DNA of 17,666 nucleotides, taken from the NCBI GenBank assembly GCA_964652565.1, contig CAZZEC010000129.1:1-17666 (forward strand), in the 5' to 3' direction. A program made the position numbers and the translations under genes. Source of the stretch: JBCCTX01 sp964652565. Its GTDB lineage: Bacteria; Bacteroidota; Bacteroidia; J057. Shown here one piece after another: positions 15,967 to 17,666 of this stretch (the first letter of the stretch is position 1; every line of letters starts with the position of its first letter). Below the pieces are notes generated by a model that had not been told where the DNA came from, did no database searches, and was given only the letters and a program-made list of their open reading frames with translations.

Positions 15967-16121
15967 TATAGTGAACCTATAATATAGCGGTTAGCATTAT
16001 AATTGTAAGACACTTTGGATGTCATTTCCATCACGCCCTTCCAGAGCTTAGCTGCTGAATACACATTTGACTGAAAAACAGACTATTAATCTAACTTTTT
16101 CCACACAGTATACATTTGACA

Positions 16122-17666
16122 TTATTTAGCGGATTTACCACCTATCAATTCATCTTGTAACTGTTGAAGTTCTTCCCATTTTCCATTTGCAGCAAGTCCT
16201 GCTTGTTCAGGCCATGACGTTGGATCGTGAATGCGATATCTATCTCCTGCAGCTTTGAGTATTTCCTTCAATCGATTAGTATCCGTTTCTGATAATTGCT
16301 TCCAGGTATTAATCCCTGCTGTATTGAGTAATCCTTCAATTTTGGGGCCTATCCCTTCAATCTTTTTGAGGTCATCTTTAGCCAAGGGAGCTGCCTGAGC
16401 TAATGGATTTCTTCTTATTCCACCGATTAGATCTTCTTGAAGCTCATCAAGTTCAGTCCATTTACTATCTCTGGCTAATGCAGCTTGCTCTGGCCAGGAG
16501 GTAGGATCGTGCATTTTATATCTGTTTCCCGCTGCATCCAGGATAGCTTTAAGTTTTTCCGGGGAAGTATTTGCCAAATCGTCCCAAGTAGTAATCCCTT
16601 CATCGTTCAACAAGTTCTCAATCTTAGGTCCGATACCTTCAATTCTTTTTAGATCATCAGGAACAGCTGTTTCGAAAGGATTTACAAAGGCTCCTGCATA
16701 GAGCTGCTCCTGTAAAGAATTCAATTCACTTACTTTACCTTCTTTTGCAAGTTGAGCTTGCTGAGGCCAGGAAGCGGGGTCGATAAAGCGGTACCGATTA
16801 CCCCCACCATCTAAAATAGATCTTAGTTTGGTCGGATCTGTAGCGGCGAGTTGATCCATATTATTAATACCTGCACCTTGAAGTAGATTTTCTACTTTAG
16901 GACCGATACCTTCTATTTGCTTTAGATCATCTGAATTGGTTATTCTCCCTGCGAGTAATTCATCTTGCAAATCATACAGATCATTCCACTTTCCTTCATG
17001 TGCCAATCTAGCTTGATTGGGCCAGGAGTTTGGTTTAAGGATTCTATACCTGGGATCTGCTTTATCTAACAACTCTCTTAGGCGATTGGGATCTGTATGT
17101 GCTAACTGTTCAAATGTATGGATTCCCGCATTATTCAGTAGCGATTCAATTTTGGGGCCAATACCTTCAATAAGCTTCAGATCATCTTTATCGCTACGTT
17201 TGCGGACTCCTCCAATCAGCTCTTCTTGCAATTTATCTAATTGATCCCATCTACCCGCAACTGCTAATTTGGCCTGTTCGGGCCATGAATCAGGGTTATA
17301 TAATTTATAACGATCCCCTCCTTTAGCCAGTATCTCCCTCAATGTAGATGGTTCCGTTTCAGCAAGTTGAGCAAGTGAAGTAATACCCGCTTCATTCAGG
17401 ATACCCTCTAATTTAGGGCCAATCCCTTCGATTATTTTGAGATCATCACCCGAAGTTATTGTAGCACTAAGTGGTTGATCAGTAACAAATTCTCCACCTA
17501 TTAATTCTTCCTGAAGTTTATCGAGCTCTTCCCAATTGCCAGCTGCAGCCAATTCAGCCTGCTGTGGCCATGAGCTTGGGTCTATATCCTTGAATCTTCC
17601 TCCGGCAACGAATAGGATTTCTTTTAGTTTTTCCTTGTCAGTAGTAGCAAGCTGGTTCCATGTGTG
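16122..17666 (-). CDS. Tandem helix-hairpin-helix repeat protein (partial, N-terminus outside window)
   Basis: The frame is open to the right edge, giving 514 C-terminal residues; a TTG at 17552 lies inside a repeat and is not a real start. The visible protein is five complete copies and one truncated copy of a 79-residue module. Cores lie at 17444-17208, 17183-16947, 16928-16692, 16655-16419 and 16373-16137, with the truncated one at 17666-17493. Every complete core is exactly 79 residues; linkers are 8, 6, 12 and 15 residues. Each module begins DLKxIEGIGPKIExLL, a helix-hairpin-helix signature with the GIGPK hairpin. It continues with a helical stretch ending in an RY(K/R) and SWPxQAxLA motif, then a Leu/Glu-rich end with LQ(E/D)xL(I/L/Y)(G/A)G. 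The family often binds DNA or mediates protein contacts. Similar single modules are, from memory, found at the ends of other Bacteroidota proteins. No enzyme domain is visible; the missing N-terminus could hold an anchor or effector. Confidence 0.85.
   Translation of the reverse strand, partial: HTWNQLATTDKEKLKEILFVAGGRFKDIDPSSWPQQAELAAAGNWEELDKLQEELIGGEFVTDQPLSATITSGDDLKIIEGIGPKLEGILNEAGITSLAQLAETEPSTLREILAKGGDRYKLYNPDSWPEQAKLAVAGRWDQLDKLQEELIGGVRKRSDKDDLKLIEGIGPKIESLLNNAGIHTFEQLAHTDPNRLRELLDKADPRYRILKPNSWPNQARLAHEGKWNDLYDLQDELLAGRITNSDDLKQIEGIGPKVENLLQGAGINNMDQLAATDPTKLRSILDGGGNRYRFIDPASWPQQAQLAKEGKVSELNSLQEQLYAGAFVNPFETAVPDDLKRIEGIGPKIENLLNDEGITTWDDLANTSPEKLKAILDAAGNRYKMHDPTSWPEQAALARDSKWTELDELQEDLIGGIRRNPLAQAAPLAKDDLKKIEGIGPKIEGLLNTAGINTWKQLSETDTNRLKEILKAAGDRYRIHDPTSWPEQAGLAANGKWEELQQLQDELIGGKSAK
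16137..17444 (-). repeat. Five complete 79-residue tandem modules
   Basis: The modules start at 17444, 17183, 16928, 16655 and 16373 (minus strand), so the periods are 87, 85, 91 and 94 residues. The core length never changes and only the linkers do. Nucleotide sequences of the copies have drifted, so this is an old protein repeat and not a recent DNA duplication. Confidence 0.85.
17493..17666 (-). repeat. Truncated repeat module 0 of the helix-hairpin-helix protein
   Basis: Fifty-eight residues align without gaps to positions 22-79 of the following modules, starting HTWNQLATTD and including DPSSWPQQAELAAAG and ending ELIGG. The missing first 21 residues, which should contain the GIGPK hairpin, are beyond the window. 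Confidence 0.85.

Larger units (their letters stand above)
15680..16121. other. 442-bp intergenic region
   Basis: No protein gene is supported here. It must hold the promoter of the prohibitin-like gene (near 15680-15750, minus strand) and the transcript end of the helix-hairpin-helix gene, whose stop is at 16122. The terminator hairpin at 15938-15966 and an inverted repeat at 15719-15743 are listed separately. Two copies of ACATTTGAC (16063-16071 and 16112-16120) occur near the right end; the meaning is unclear. No tRNA-like cloverleaf was found by eye. Confidence 0.6.

Noticed and set aside
16059..16120. Direct repeat ACATTTGAC and a TACATTTG matching the -7 promoter element (16111-16118)
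   Set aside because: No -33 TTG at the right distance and no plus-strand gene follows; two 9-bp copies in AT-rich DNA can be chance.
17550..17552. TTG as the start codon of the helix-hairpin-helix protein
   Set aside because: The frame stays open upstream and encodes 38 more residues that align to the repeat module, so the gene continues beyond the window.
16137..17666. CRISPR or recent DNA tandem repeat
   Set aside because: Periodicity is at the protein level (79-residue cores with different linkers); the nucleotide copies are diverged and there are no spacers.

Overview
The window looks like chromosomal DNA from a member of the Bacteroidota. By eye it is AT-rich. The gene set fits that phylum: purH directly followed by mreBCD and mrdA, a Tat-type DUF1501 protein paired with DUF1800, a BatA-like von Willebrand A protein, and general absence of Shine-Dalgarno sequences. 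The genus cannot be fixed from this sequence alone. There are no tRNA or rRNA genes, insertion sequences, phage genes, CRISPR arrays or obvious pseudogenes. Fourteen protein genes are seen. The two at the window edges (zwf and a tandem helix-hairpin-helix repeat protein) are cut off.

Layout. (1) Positions 1-4555, all on the minus strand, read in transcription order: a PBP4-type D-Ala-D-Ala carboxypeptidase, then rpiB, gnd and zwf. The last three form a tight pentose-phosphate operon that interconverts ribulose-5-P and ribose-5-P and makes NADPH. (2) A 228-bp divergent intergenic region at 4556-4783; the genes on both sides appear to start with TTG. (3) Positions 4784-11221, plus strand: purN and purH (purine synthesis) run directly into mreB, mreC, mreD and mrdA/PBP2 (the cell-elongation machinery). 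Junctions are very short or overlapping, and rodA is missing from its usual place after mrdA. (4) Positions 11242-15679, minus strand, in transcription order: a prohibitin/SPFH membrane protein, a membrane-anchored vWA protein with a complete MIDAS motif, a DUF1800 protein and a Tat-type DUF1501 protein. The spacing allows one operon. (5) A 442-bp intergenic region holding a clear 12-bp terminator hairpin and a possible short transcript. (6) Positions 16122-17666, minus strand: the C-terminal 514 residues of a protein made of repeated 79-residue helix-hairpin-helix modules, with at least six copies.

How it fits together: housekeeping metabolism (NADPH and pentose supply, purine nucleotides) is interleaved with envelope biogenesis (PBP4, MreBCD, PBP2). 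The less understood part is the right third. The SPFH-vWA-DUF1800-DUF1501 cluster and the multi-HhH protein have recognisable families but no firmly assigned roles, and they are the best candidates for undescribed biology here.
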